DNA of 64,000 nucleotides, from positions 868,001 through 932,000 of the forward strand of contig PQWQ01000008.1 in NCBI GenBank assembly GCA_002943765.1, read 5' to 3'. Position 1 is the stretch's first letter. Each line of letters starts with the position of its first letter. Origin of the DNA: Psoroptes ovis. Its lineage: Eukaryota; Arthropoda; Arachnida; Sarcoptiformes; Psoroptidae. Below are positions 22,694-33,492 of this stretch, in pieces. A program made the translations under genes and the position numbers. The notes under the pieces are model-generated. The model made no database searches, was not told where the DNA came from, and saw nothing but the letters and a program-made list of their open reading frames with translations.

Positions 22694-22810
22694 ATCGTCT
22701 AAGTAAACAACAATTGATTATATCATTTGTTATCGTGTACTGGTGGTGGATGCAAAGATGTTCCACTAATAATAATAATAATGGTAATCATATCAAATTA
22801 TCAACTCGAA

Positions 22811-22901
22811 AGGTTGTCCGAAAAGTTTTGAGGCATTTGTTGATGAAACGCTTCCATTGAGTAACCATTAATTGAATACGACAGAATTTTTCGGACAAGC
22901 A
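22811..22901. mobile_element. Family A hairpin element 15
   Basis: AGGTTGTCCGAAAAGTTTTG pairs with CAGAATTTTTCGGACAAGC; right arm carries AATTTTTC for AACTTTTC. Confidence 0.75.
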
Positions 22902-23038
22902 CTGAATAAGTGTAAATAATATTCAATTTCTTTTTCAATTTTTTGCAAAAGGAAAAATAATAAAATAAAAGATTATTTCCACTTCAAATATTGATAAGTA
23001 TTATTTATTATTTGTAAAAAATAATAAATAATGATAAT

Positions 23039-23122
23039 ATTAGGTTGTCCCATAAGTTCTTGCCGGTTTTTCAAATGAAATCGAATCTAAAAAACGGAAA
23101 GAACTTATGGGACAATCCAATA
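23039..23122 (+). mobile_element. Family B MITE 3 (forward centre)
   Basis: TA-TTAGGTTGTCCCATAAG…CTTATGGGACAATCCAA-TA. Arms differ at GGAAAGAAC for GGCAAGAAC. Confidence 0.9.
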
Positions 23123-23198
23123 ATAGCAATTGAAAATAATCAATGGGTAGTAGTGAAACACTCGACAAAAAAAAATTGGCTTATCAACGAGGGAAACA

Positions 23199-23416
23199 CA
23201 GTGTTTCTCAAACGTTTTTTTTTTTCATTTGGGCCCATTTGAGCAATTTTCTATGACCCCTATATCGTTCGATAGCCTCATAACTTCATCAAGTCAAATA
23301 ACAAATCGGTGACAGTGGACTTCAATAACTCTTGGCTTGTCACACAAAAACTGGCGCCAAATTCGATAAACGTAAACACACAAACACACTGAGACCGGAC
23401 CGGTTGAGAACCACTG
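23199..23416. mobile_element. Family D element 4 (hAT-type MITE)
   Basis: CAGTGTTTCTCAAACG at the left and GGTTGAGAACCACTG at the right, 218 bp. Confidence 0.75.
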
Positions 23417-23617
23417 AACAACAAAAAAAAAATTTTATTGGAATTTTCATTTTTGCGCTCGAAAAAATTTTGTAATTTGAAATTTTAGAAAATTTGAAAA
23501 CTTTTGAATTTTTCAATTTAGTTTTTTTTTTGTTCGGGTTATTTTTCCGGTTCGATTCTTTTCTTTTTTATTTTATTGGGTCCATTGATTCATTGATTTC
23601 AATTTCAATTTGAATTG

Positions 23618-23703
23618 AATTAGGTTGTCCCATAAGTTCTTGCTGTTTTTTAAATTTTTTTTTTCAGTTCGAAAAACGGCAAGAACTTATGGGACAACCT
23701 AAT
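23618..23703 (-). mobile_element. Family B MITE 4 (reverse centre)
   Basis: TTAGGTTGTCCCATAAGTTC…GAACTTATGGGACAACCTAA; left flank is AA in place of TA. Centre ends TTTCAGTTCGAAAA. Confidence 0.9.
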
Positions 23704-24058
23704 ATTATTATTTTCAATTGGACCCAAAAGGACCCAAATTGAAAATTTTCAATTCAATGAAATTCAATTGGATATTTCAATGGTGAAATTGGATTTTCAA
23801 GAATAAGGCCGTAGTAAACCCAAGACCCTGGACCCTGCATTCAAAAATAATTGAAATCAATTGAACCGAATTTGATTCAATTTCAAAATTGGGAGTTTGA
23901 ATACCGAACACATCAACACTCACAGCGGATCTCAAACCAAATAAAGGCAAGTGTGATTGGCCAATGAATTGAGAGAAATTGACGAGAATTCTGGTAATCA
24001 AAGGGTTGTTGTAAGGGTGAATGGTAATATTTGAAGTTTTTAAAGGACAATTTATTCA

Positions 24059-24143
24059 TATTAGGTTGTCCCATAAGTTCTTGCCGTTTTTCGAATGAAA
24101 AGAAAATTCAAAAAACGGCAAGAACTTATGGGACAACCTAATA
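24059..24143 (+). mobile_element. Family B MITE 5, reference copy
   Basis: The arms are perfectly complementary for 31 bp (TTAGGTTGTCCCATAAGTTC then TTGCCGTTTTT), followed by a centre of about 20 bases (CGAATGAAAAGAAAATTC) that can extend the stem. TA lies directly on both sides. Best template for a consensus. Confidence 0.95.
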
Positions 24144-24283
24144 TTTTTCCCATTCATCTTTGGTTCCCGAGAAATTTTTCATATTTCCTAGGTCCATTGA
24201 TGCCTAGGCAAACAATGTGGTCCAAACATGAACAATGAAAGAATATTTTTGTCAAAGAAAATATTTGTCAAAACCTAGTTTGA

Positions 24284-24361
24284 AAGTTGTACGGAAAGTT
24301 TTGCCGGAGAAAATACTTGAGATTTGATTGAAAATTACGACAGCATTTTTCGGACAACCAA
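24284..24361. mobile_element. Family A hairpin element 16
   Basis: AGTTGTACGGAAAGTTTTGC pairs with GCATTTTTCGGACAACC; two changes per arm. Confidence 0.65.
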
Positions 24362-24411
24362 TTTGAATTCAAATGACATTTACATAAAATTTGCATCAAT
24401 TTGTTTTTTTG

Positions 24412-24440
24412 GCTGCTGCTGCTGCTGCTGCTTGCTGCTG
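24412..24440. repeat. (GCT)n microsatellite
   Basis: Seven GCT units and a second short run after a single interruption. Confidence 0.85.
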
Positions 24441-24696
24441 TCAATGATTATGATAATGATGATGATGATCGAATAATGATTATTTGATGATGATGACAGA
24501 GGCCCGAGGGAATTGACAAGGAACCAAATGATGGAAATGAATGATGGTGAAAATAAAGAGCTTTCATTTAAATGATAATAACCGAACCTAATTTGTTATT
24601 CAGGACCCGTAAAACAAATAATTAATCGGTGGATGGGGAGGTCGCTGAAGGAGGGGGAAAAATTATGAATAATTCAATGAATGTAAAGGGTAGAGA

Positions 24697-24812
24697 CCCT
24701 TTTCTGGGGTACCATTCGCTTGTACATTGACTTGTGGCGCCTTGCAGTTGCCGATCGAGAACAGTGGAAGTCTTTGGTACGGCACCCACTAGGCGCCTGT
24801 CGAGCGCAAAGG
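24697..24812 (-). mobile_element. Family C element
   Basis: Right end GGCACCCACTAGGCGCCTGT then CGAGCGCAAAGG is near consensus; left end CCCTTTTCTGG is weak. Confidence 0.6.
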
Positions 24813-26391
24813 CCTCAGGAATTTTTTGAGATTTTAAAAGGATTTTTTTTTGTGGGGTGTTTTGAGCCAGAAAATTTCCCCGGAAAAAATATTTCCCGAA
24901 AAAATTTCGGAACCAGATTTTCTCGGTTCTTGTTGGAATGTAAATGATTTTTCAACAGAATTTTTTTCAAAAAAAAAAAAACGGAAAAAAATGACATATC
25001 GCAAACAAGCCTGGAGGCAATTTTAAGGAAATTTTTTCTCGGAAAATAAACAGAAAAAATGTCAATTTTTTAGAAATTTTCGAGGAAATTTCTTTGTCAA
25101 CAAATTTTTTATCCAGATCTGTTTGAGGAATCTTTAAGCCCAAATTTAAAATTGGGGCCACACTGTTTCGGAATGATAATCGGGGACCTTCGGGGAATAT
25201 CAATTACATAATGGATATGCGTGTGCGAGCCAGCATGGTGGTCGTATTTCCTAAGAACCAATCGGTAAATTTGCTCCCGTACTGCCACCGTTTCTATGTA
25301 AAAATGTTGAAAATGCCCGAGACAGTCTCGGGCAAAGCAGGATCCATGCCGAATAATAATGACCGGATAAATCCGTTGCCAAACGATAATACGGTCCAAA
25401 TAATGAAATTGATTTCAAATTACATATTCTATTCACGGTGATTGTATTACATTATTATTATTTATGTTAATATTGAATGTAACCTGATTTTTTTTTTTTT
25501 TTTTTTTGACGCAAAATTTTTCTTTTTGGTTTTTTTTTGGTTCAGGGTTTTCGATTTCCGAATGAAATTCCAAGGCCCTATGGACTCGGCGGGCTCCACT
25601 CGGGCACCGGGCCCTCATAGTCCTCGATAGCAGCAAATACCACGAGAATCTATGGTTTTTGGGACCGAACGGCCTCGATATCATCCAGAGAAAGGCCACA
25701 AATCGCTGGCTGGCTCGGTGGCTGGCGAACACGACAAAAGGTGTCGACCCTATAGGGGTTGTAATCACTTATATTCATCTTGGAATTAGGCCTCGGAATT
25801 CTGACGCTTAATGCTCGAAAGGCCCATGACGAGCGCCTCCAAAACTGCATCGAAACGCCTTGAACCAAATGAGTTCTTATCAAAGATGAAACATGAAAGA
25901 TGAAAATGAGGACAAGATCGTATCGAATCACGTCACGCAAAATGAACTATTCGATCATACATCTATCTTGGCCATGTTGCATATGAAATCGTAGGAATCA
26001 TTTTGAAGCATAGTTTCGAACACAATTCGATAAGATTTTGGGCGTAAATTTCACGCCAAACAATAATCATACTGTTATTGTGAATGGCTCCTTATCAGAT
26101 GAACCGGAATTTTTTTTTTTTTTTTTTTTGGAGAAAATCAAATCGAAATTCAATGATTTCAGGGATTTCCATTTTTTTTTTTCAAATGATTGATTATCAT
26201 CACAAATCATTCATAAATATGGTTATTTTATAAATCATTCATAAATATCGTAATTGATTTTATGTTTGTCAACCCTTTGTTATGACGAATGACCTTCGAA
26301 AAAATAATATCATTTGGATTCATAGCACTCTTGAAGCCATTTTTTGATGACTTTTTCGTGACTTACTGATGATGATTATAGTCATGGAATT
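24813..26391. other. Gene-free stretch, partly GC-richer
   Basis: Several overlapping open frames on both strands between 25110 and 25940 reflect higher GC; none gives a recognisable protein, a splice pattern or biased composition. Poly-T runs at 25490-25507 and 26109-26130. GGGAAATTT-type patches at 24870-24920. Confidence 0.5.
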
Positions 26392-26483
26392 TATTAGGGG
26401 GTCGTCCGCTAAGTTCTTACGGGTTTTCAATGGGAAAAAACCATTGATTCTTGCCGAATGAACTTTGCGGACGACCCCATAAT
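26392..26483. mobile_element. Family A hairpin element 17, variant core
   Basis: TTAGGGGGTCGTCCGCTAAG…AACTTTGCGGACGACCCCATAA: arms remain complementary over the outer 12-13 bp but the core is CGTCCGC(T)AAG, a matched change in both arms (GTCGTCCGC / GCGGACGAC). Confidence 0.75.
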
Positions 26484-27858
26484 ATGGAGCCATTCACAAA
26501 GTTTCATCTTTGAATTCTTTACATTCGACTCACTCGGTCGTTGAGAGCAGGCACCATCCTTTCTGTGAAGATACTTATCCTATCTTCGAGGGCAAAGGGT
26601 TTATTATCGAATTTTTCAATGACTATTATTATTTATGGGCACATTCACAAATACAATGATATGATGATAAATGACATTTTTTTTTTCTTTTTTTTTTGAA
26701 CAATTGAAATTCATATTTGTACCAAGTTCTTTTTTCATAAAATTCAGTTTTGAACATGACATATTATTCGACTGAACAAATGGAACTCTGAACAAAGAAT
26801 TCAAAGAAATTCAAAAAGAATTATTCATAAATTCAATGACAAAAGAAAAAAAAAAACCCTTGACAATCAATGACAATGAAACTAGCTTTGTCATCATCAT
26901 CATCATCACAAAAAACATCATTTGTCACAGCTTTTTGAAAAAGCTTTGTATTTGAAGTTTTGACAAGCAAACACGTCGGAGAGAGAGAAAATTTCTGGAA
27001 GAGAAAATTCCTGGAAAATTTCTTTCCAGAAATTTTCCTCATTTAAGAAACATAAAAAATGTTGACAACATTGACAATGACTTTTGACATTTTTCGGTGC
27101 TGTTCGACTGGTTGACATTCTATTTTCGGATATGAATATATGGAGAGGGAAAATTTCTGGAAAAATTCCGGAAAACTTTCTGGAAATTCGGGAAAAATTT
27201 CTCGCCGGGACTTTCCCGACCATGATTCGGCCCGAATCACTGACAATGTCCGGCTCAGCTCTCTCTTAGAGAATCCTAATTGGCATTCAGATGAACCTAT
27301 GTGAAGGCATGTAGGCCTACTTACAGTGACACACCCACACACCCATCGACCTAATGATTATTGATGATCATATAAACAGGCAATAATCTCACCACTCATC
27401 ATTCAATACATCACCACAATTCAATTATAGTCACAGTTTATAATCGATCAAATTCAATTCTTTCAGTCGAAACTCTTCACAAAGAATATTGTTTGACCAC
27501 TACGGGCATCGTCCGGAATTCGGAACTTCGAAAGGTCCTTTAGAATTCCATTTGATTCAATTCAATTTCTTAAAATATCAAATCTGCGGGCTGTAAAGTG
27601 GTTCCCAAATGCACATCCTCTAAATACATCCCCCTCCCAAATGCACCCAACTCTGTAGTGAAGTTTCTGATATTCGGAACAGCTTAAACTCAATTCACAC
27701 ACACACACACTGAATCACAATCACACATCATTAAAAATCGAACCATTTAGGCCATTTTACCATTCGGTTAAACAGAATGGACCAAAGAATTTCTTCGAGA
27801 AAATCAGTGAAAAACACTTTGGACAATCTTTTTGGGGTAATAAATCTTTAAGAATAAT
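26484..27858. other. Gene-free stretch
   Basis: GGAAAATTTCTGG-type patches at 26990-27030 and 27140-27220; a (CA)n run near 27700. No gene seen. Confidence 0.5.
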
Positions 27859-27941
27859 ATTAGATTGTCCCATAAGTTCTTGCCGTTTTTCGAATCAAAA
27901 AAAGACTTGAAAACGGCAAGAACTTATGGGACAACCTAATA
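27859..27941 (+). mobile_element. Family B MITE 6 (forward centre)
   Basis: TA-TTAGATTGTCCCATAAG…CTTATGGGACAACCTAA-TA. Centre CGAATCAAAAAAAGACTTGA. Confidence 0.92.
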
Positions 27942-28059
27942 AATAAATAAAGAAGAATTATGTCAAAAGATTTTTTTTTTTTTTTTTTTTGAAAAAATCT
28001 TGATCGGAAATGATTAATTTTTATTATTTGACATAATTTACTATGGTTTCTCTTAGGAC

Positions 28060-28165
28060 GTCCGTCGGGGGGCTTCTAAGGACCATTCCTAAGGCTTCTG
28101 GTACCGATTTCAAAGGCTCCGGGGACCAATTCCGAAGGCTTAGGGTACAATTTTCCAATTTCCCC
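28060..28165. repeat. Degenerate tandem repeat, about 25-bp unit
   Basis: Successive units start CTAAGGACCATTC, CTAAGGCTTCTGGTACCGAT, AAAGGCTCCGGGGACCAATT and GAAGGCTTAGGGTACAATTT. The repetition explains the open frames over 28024-28408. Confidence 0.6.
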
Positions 28166-28459
28166 TTGGCCAGGGCCCTGTTCGATTGGTCGCCTTCAGA
28201 ATCATCACCAGAATATCTGATGGTCTGGGTGTGTTTAGGGGCGGGTGGAAGGAGTGTGGGCACTGTGGACCTCATATATCGCTTCGCTTCGAATTGGACT
28301 TTTTCGAACCAAAGAAAAAAATTGAAAAATCAAATTAAAATTGATTCGAAACTCTCTGTGCGATTCTGTGGGGTTCTGGGCCATGGAAAAATGAAAATAA
28401 ATCATTGAATATCATTGACCAAAAAAAAAATACAATTTCAATTGTTCTTGATTTTGTGT

Positions 28460-28492
28460 GGGGGAGGGATCAATGGGGGGTTGGTGTGGGGG
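28460..28492 (+). other. G-quadruplex motif
   Basis: Four G-runs (5, 3, 6 and 5 G) separated by loops of 1, 6 and 7 bases. Confidence 0.7.
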
Positions 28493-28596
28493 CTGGTACT
28501 GCTGCTGCTACTAGTGTTGATGTCATTTGATTGTTTTTTTTCTGTTTGTTTGATTCAAAACTGATTTCAAAACATTAATTTATATTTCAAATAATA

Positions 28597-28620
28597 ATTC
28601 ATTCATTCATTCATTCATTC
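28597..28620. repeat. (ATTC)n microsatellite
   Basis: Six consecutive units. Confidence 0.9.
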
Positions 28621-28675
28621 GAATTGTTTGGTTGATGAAAATAAATCTTTCTCAAAATAAATGACCAAAACAACC

Positions 28676-28695
28676 AGAGAGAGAGAGAGAGAGAG
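28676..28695. repeat. (AG)n microsatellite
   Basis: Ten AG units. Confidence 0.9.
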
Positions 28696-28794
28696 TGACC
28701 AAGAACAATGAAATTTCATTTGAAAATTCTCTGGTCATTGACATATGAGCATAGATTCGAATGAGAGGAGAATAATTTTTGAATCGTCGTTTTA

Positions 28795-28976
28795 CAGTGG
28801 TTCTCAACAGGCAGATCGTTTTCGCCAGTCTATTTTTACGCCAAGTTGAATAGACCATTTTGCGCCAGTTGGCTCGTTGAATACGTATCTTACGGGTGGT
28901 GAATTTTGGTTTCGGTTCAAAAATGAATGGCCGTAATCTTAGGAAGCACAGAGAAAAGAATGTTTGAGAATCACTG
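28795..28976. mobile_element. Family D element 5 (hAT-type MITE)
   Basis: CAGTGGTTCTCAACAG and TGTTTGAGAATCACTG at the ends, 182 bp. Confidence 0.75.
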
Positions 28977-29125
28977 TATGAGTGATGAATGTACTATGGA
29001 CATGGACACACAGAAAAAATGTTAATCGAAATGTTTTGAAATGTGTAACATTCGACAACTACAACAACAACAACAACAATGACAACAGAACAACCCTGAA
29101 AGAATCGGGTTGAAAAGATTTTGAA

Positions 29126-29217
29126 GGGTTGTCCGAGAAGTTATGGCGGAATTTCCTTTGCGAATTTTCCGTGGTTTTCAATTGATTCGATACGACACGA
29201 CTTTTCGGACAACCTAA
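29126..29217. mobile_element. Family A hairpin element 18
   Basis: AGGGTTGTCCGAGAAGTTAT pairs with ACGACTTTTCGGACAACCTAA; GAGAAG in the left arm. Confidence 0.8.
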
Positions 29218-30393
29218 ATATTTTCGAATTTTCAATTTCAACACTTTCATCAACAATACCAAGTCCCAAATGGCCCAGTTTTTCTATGGTTTGACCACTA
29301 TTTTTTCAATTTTTTTTTTCAGGGAAACTTTCCCTGTTTCTCGGAAAATTTCTGAGTAAATTTGCCAAGATTTTTTTTTTTTTTTTTTTGTTGAAAAAAA
29401 AATTCTGGAAAATTTCTCAATTCATCAATTAAATGATCGAATCTTTTCATTTGAACAATTGATTTAGTTCAATTTAAGGAGTTTGGGAGCAAAAAGAGTG
29501 TTTACGCTCGAATGGCGCCCAGGTGGCACCGTCACCAACGTTGATTTAGATGGGAATGATTCATTGCCTTAGAGTACAAAGATGCATTCATTTAAATTTT
29601 TTGAAAAAATTTTCAATTTTCAAAAATGACAATCGATGACAATGATTGTGTCAATGACAATCAAGCGAAATGAAATGAAGAGATTTCTTTTGAAAAAATT
29701 AATTCCCAAAAAGTGAAGGCAAATGACAATAATTGAAGCATTGAAAAAAAAATGCGGGGGAGGCAGAAATTTTCCCAAGAAAATTGAAATTATGAGAAAT
29801 TTTCTCGGGAAATTCTCATGATGTAAAATGAGAGAGAACAAAGGGTTATCATTTTCGAATTTTACTTTTTTTCTTTTGAAAGATTTCAATTTTCTCATTA
29901 AAAAGTGAAAAACTTTTAATTTTCAAGTTTTTACGCGAAGGGGGTCTCGGAGGTATTGAAATTATCAAAAACTATCCTCGATAACCGAAAAACCGGTTGA
30001 ACGAAGCTCAAACTAAGGGTCTGAGCTTTATTTTTAGAGGACCAATCCATTTGAAGCGACCGACGAATCTTGGTTGAAATTCGGGAATTACGAAGTTCTG
30101 GAGTACCGACATTCTTGGATTCGGTTATCCACAATTAATCGAGATATGATCGCCGACGAACATCACCGAGCCGTGAACACCGCATTCGGGCATAATTGTT
30201 TCAAAACTTGTTTCAAATTTTATGGAAAATTTATTACGGGATCATCCATAAAATGTGTAACAAATTGAGTTTAATTAAAGTACACAAAATGCCAAAGAAT
30301 TTCGATACTGTATCATCACAAGAATAATAAGAATTGTATCAAATTACTTGTGTCATATAATTCTTTGTTCAAATATTCATTTATTATTCAATT
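29218..30393. other. Gene-free stretch
   Basis: Has a C-like fragment (CGCTCGAATGGCGCCCAGGT near 29510, then AGAGTACAAAG at 29571) and GGGAAACTTTCCC patches at 29325-29350. A GC-richer patch at 29930-30240 gives no recognisable protein. Confidence 0.5.
29505..29582 (+). mobile_element. Family C element, degenerate
   Basis: TTTACGCTCGAATGGCGCCC then AGGTGGCACCGTC at the left, TTAGAGTACAAAGA at the right; size and order fit the family. Confidence 0.5.
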
Positions 30394-30473
30394 CGATTGT
30401 CCGAAAAGTTTTGTCGGTAAATTCAATAGCAATGCTGCAATGAAAATCGGCAAAAACTTTTCGGACACCTTAA
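30394..30473. mobile_element. Family A hairpin element 19
   Basis: CGATTGTCCGAAAAGTTTTG and then TCGGTAAATT…AATCGGCAAAAACTTTTCGG, closing with ACACC. Confidence 0.8.
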
Positions 30474-30783
30474 ATTTTATTGTTTTGTTATTTATTTATT
30501 TGAAAAAAAAACAAATTCATAAATACAATGACTTACATTTATTATTATTATTATTGATGATGATAACGATGATGATGGTGATGATGATACCGGAATGAAA
30601 TATGAGCGTTGCAAAAAATGTATATTTTTTGTGATATGAAAAAAATGCGGAGCGAAATGTAATAAAATTCTATGAGAAAAATGAATAAATGAAACAATAT
30701 TAGAATTAGAATAATCTTGTTTTTCATTGTGTTTATGAATATCCAATTTACAACAGAAAATGTGTGTGAAATGTGATTATTGA

Positions 30784-30864
30784 TGGTTATCCGAAAAAAT
30801 TTGTCGTTTTTCTAAGTAGAAAATTCCTATGAAAAACGTCTAAAACTTTTTGGACAACCTATTG
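30784..30864. mobile_element. Family A hairpin element 20
   Basis: GGTTATCCGAAAAAATTTGT…TAAAACTTTTTGGACAACC; both arms have drifted in the core. Confidence 0.65.
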
Positions 30865-31089
30865 TTAATAATGATATTAGCTTAATATAATCCAATAAAA
30901 AAAAAATTGAAATTCGTTTATATGGCCTTTTCGGAAGGAATTTTTGTTTGTAAATAAACACATAGACAACAGATACACACGTAGGACATACGCAGAATTT
31001 GGTGTGAAAAAACAAAATGATACAAAATTTTGTGTCAAAATAATAATGACATTTATATTGAAACAAAGAATATTCTTCGGAAAAATAGA

Positions 31090-31171
31090 TTAGATTGTCC
31101 GAAAAGTTTATGCCGATTATATCAGTAGGAAATATTGAGAAAATTGGTAAAAACTTTTCGGACAACCTAAT
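31090..31171. mobile_element. Family A hairpin element 21
   Basis: TTAGATTGTCCGAAAAGTTT…AAAACTTTTCGGACAACCTAA; good outer arms including TTAG/CTAA. Confidence 0.85.
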
Positions 31172-31250
31172 TTTCTAAATTCTTGTTTATTATAAAATGA
31201 AGGATTATTAGTAATAAATGAATAAACGCACATATATTTTTATCACTAAT

Positions 31251-31330
31251 TTGAGGTTGTCCGAAAAGTTTTTACGCAACATTCAATGGCAAATGTTTGT
31301 AAGAATTGTCAAAAACTTTGCGGACAACAA
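31251..31330. mobile_element. Family A hairpin element 22
   Basis: GAGGTTGTCCGAAAAGTTTT…AAAACTTTGCGGACAAC; right arm TTTGCGG for TTTTCGG. Confidence 0.75.
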
Positions 31331-31585
31331 ACAATCATAAACATTGAAAGGTTTGGGTGAAATGGATCCATCACCAATGGTCAAATTCAAAATTATAAAG
31401 ATTCACCGACCAAATGAACGATTTTAGCCGGTAGATCAGCAAAAAATGTCATTCACAAACAATGTAACAAATGTAACAATCAAATTGTGTCAATTATCTT
31501 TGTGGACACAATTCGTACCACGAAATAAAAGGGTTAAAATTGGTCAACTACAAACTGTCAATTGTAACCATTTTCATATCAAAAA

Positions 31586-31669
31586 TATTAGGTTGTCCCA
31601 TAAGTTCTTGCCGTTTTTCAAATGAAAAAAAATTCAAAAAACGGCAAGAACTTATGGGACAGCCTAATA
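31586..31669 (+). mobile_element. Family B MITE 7 (forward centre)
   Basis: TA-TTAGGTTGTCCCATAAG…CTTATGGGACAGCCTAA-TA; a single arm mismatch over 31 bp. Confidence 0.95.
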
Positions 31670-31784
31670 TTTCAAATCACATTTTTGTCCTTTTTCTTCT
31701 GTCGTTTGACCCAAATAAAATGATTGAAATTTTTGGAAAGAATTTTGAAAAAAAAATAATCATGCATAAAATATGCGACCAAAA

Positions 31785-31861
31785 TGGGTTGTCCGAAAAG
31801 TTCGTGAGGATTTTTCAATTGGACACTGCGATTGAATACGCACGAACTTTTCGGACAATAA
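31785..31861. mobile_element. Family A hairpin element 23
   Basis: GGGTTGTCCGAAAAGTTCGT pairs with ACGAACTTTTCGGACAATA: the inner CGT/ACG extends the stem to about 17 bp. Confidence 0.85.
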
Positions 31862-32063
31862 CAAATAATGTGAACCACCACCATTAAATGACAGCAATTT
31901 CAAATTTTGTGATTATTTTTTTCGAAAGAAATTTAAACCAAATGAAACGTGACAGAATATCAAAATATATCATTTGAAATAATGGATTTTTATGGCTTTT
32001 TTTTGTCCAAAATTCATTTTCACAGGGATTATTATTATGACTATTCGAGAATAGCGGCAGCTA

Positions 32064-32143
32064 TCACTCGACTGGGGGCCAAAAGTGTCCATAGGAAAAC
32101 AATGGATACCCAGGTGCTTCCCTGGCGCCTGTCGAGTTGAAAG
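32064..32143 (-). mobile_element. Family C element
   Basis: TCACTCGACTGGGGGCC at the left, CCTGGCGCCTGTCGAGTTGA at the right. Confidence 0.6.
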
Positions 32144-32198
32144 TGTTTTCTGTCATTTGGCCATCATTCAAAGAATGGTGCAAGGGGAATTTTTAATT

Positions 32199-32284
32199 TC
32201 ATTAGGTTGTCCCATAAGTTCTTGCCGTTTTTTGAATGAAAAAAAAATTTAAAAAACGGCAAGAATTTATGGCACAACCCAGTA
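32199..32284 (+). mobile_element. Family B MITE 8 (forward centre)
   Basis: TTAGGTTGTCCCATAAGTTC…GAATTTATGGCACAACCCA; three changes in the right arm, none in the left. Confidence 0.9.
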
Positions 32285-32528
32285 TATTTCACTTCGAAAT
32301 ATCTATTTTAACATTTTTACTGGTCATATAATTTCCAATTCAGGACACACCTTAATCATCGTAAGTGATCAAGGTAAATGAATGTATATTTTTAGGTGAA
32401 ATGTTCATGTGTCTGTGTGCATTAATTGCCTATCGGTATGGTTGGGGTTAAAATAGTTGCCATTAGGTGATTGATTCTCAGAAATAGACACCAGAAATTC
32501 AGAAGGAAAATTTCCAAAAAAATTTATT

Positions 32529-32621
32529 CTGGGTCGTCCGCAAAGTTCTGTCCGAAAGTTAAGCGCCGATTTTCAATGAATCATTCACATTTGAACGCGA
32601 ACAAACTTTTCGGACAATCTC
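32529..32621. mobile_element. Family A hairpin element 24
   Basis: GGGTCGTCCGCAAAGTTCTG…CAAACTTTTCGGACAATC. The left end carries a second TCCGAAAGTT 16 bp inwards. Confidence 0.65.
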
Positions 32622-32897
32622 GAAAATAGAATTGAACTATTTCTACCTTCTAAGCACCCTTGAAGTCTATGAGGGGGGATTGATGGGCGTCAATTAGTGG
32701 AGACAGGCAGATTTAATCGGTCAGAAATGTACCGAAAATTCATCGAAAAAATTCAATGGGTCCATACACCCTATGGGACTCAAGTACACACGAAAATTAT
32801 TAAAAGTTTTTCGAAGGATCTTCATTCCATTCCATTGAATCTATTTACACATTAATTGTACCAAGAATTCAAAATAAATATAAATTACAATTAAAAG

Positions 32898-32981
32898 TAT
32901 TAGGTTGTCCCATAAGTTCTTGCCGTTTTTTAAATTTCTTTTTATTCGAAAAATGACAAGAACTTATGGGACAATCTAATA
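32898..32981 (-). mobile_element. Family B MITE 9 (reverse centre)
   Basis: TA-TTAGGTTGTCCCATAAG…CTTATGGGACAATCTAA-TA; AAATGACAAG for AACGGCAAG in the right arm. Confidence 0.92.
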
Positions 32982-33139
32982 AATAAATAAACAAGGACCA
33001 TGGTACCCGAGGTACAGAAGACCCGAGAGCACTGGATAATTAAACAAGTAAACATTATTTCGGAAAAAAAATTTTAAATTTCAATTCGAATGCATTAAAT
33101 TTGAAACTTTTTGTTTGGTTCATACATTGAAATGAAATA

Positions 33140-33180
33140 CAGTGTTTCTCAACCATTTTTCGTAATTGTTTGATTAACCC
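33140..33180. mobile_element. Solo family D end
   Basis: CAGTGTTTCTCAACCATTTT is present without a partner downstream before 33.6 kb. It is followed by TTAACCCTTTG, a possible C-like end. Confidence 0.45.
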
Positions 33181-33409
33181 TTTGTTTTTTCTTTTTTCGA
33201 ATACGATACAATGCAATCAATGGAAAAAGACATGGGACCAACGAAGGGTAGAAAAACGAAGGGGTAAAAAAATGAAGGGTTTAATCATTCGAAATTGGAA
33301 ATTGTAAACATTTCAAATTAATTTCAATTCATTTAATTAAATTGTAAATCGAAATTAATTTTTTTGTGTTGTTGTTTCGCTTGAATTTGAATCGAAGAAA
33401 ATGTCAAAC

Positions 33410-33492
33410 AGTGGGTTGTCCCATAAGTTCTTGCCGTTTTTTAAATTTTTTTTTCATTCGAAAAATGGCAAAAACTTATGGGACAACCTGAT
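33410..33492 (-). mobile_element. Family B MITE 10 (reverse centre)
   Basis: GTGGGTTGTCCCATAAGTTC…AAACTTATGGGACAACCTGA; flanking TTA/TAA decayed. Confidence 0.9.

Noticed and set aside
25109..25940. Overlapping frames of 61-111 codons in a GC-richer patch
   Set aside because: Open on both strands at once, no recognisable protein, no consistent exon borders.
28024..28408. Open frames of 83 and 121 codons on both strands
   Set aside because: They arise from a degenerate 25-bp tandem repeat that lacks stops; no domain or splice context.
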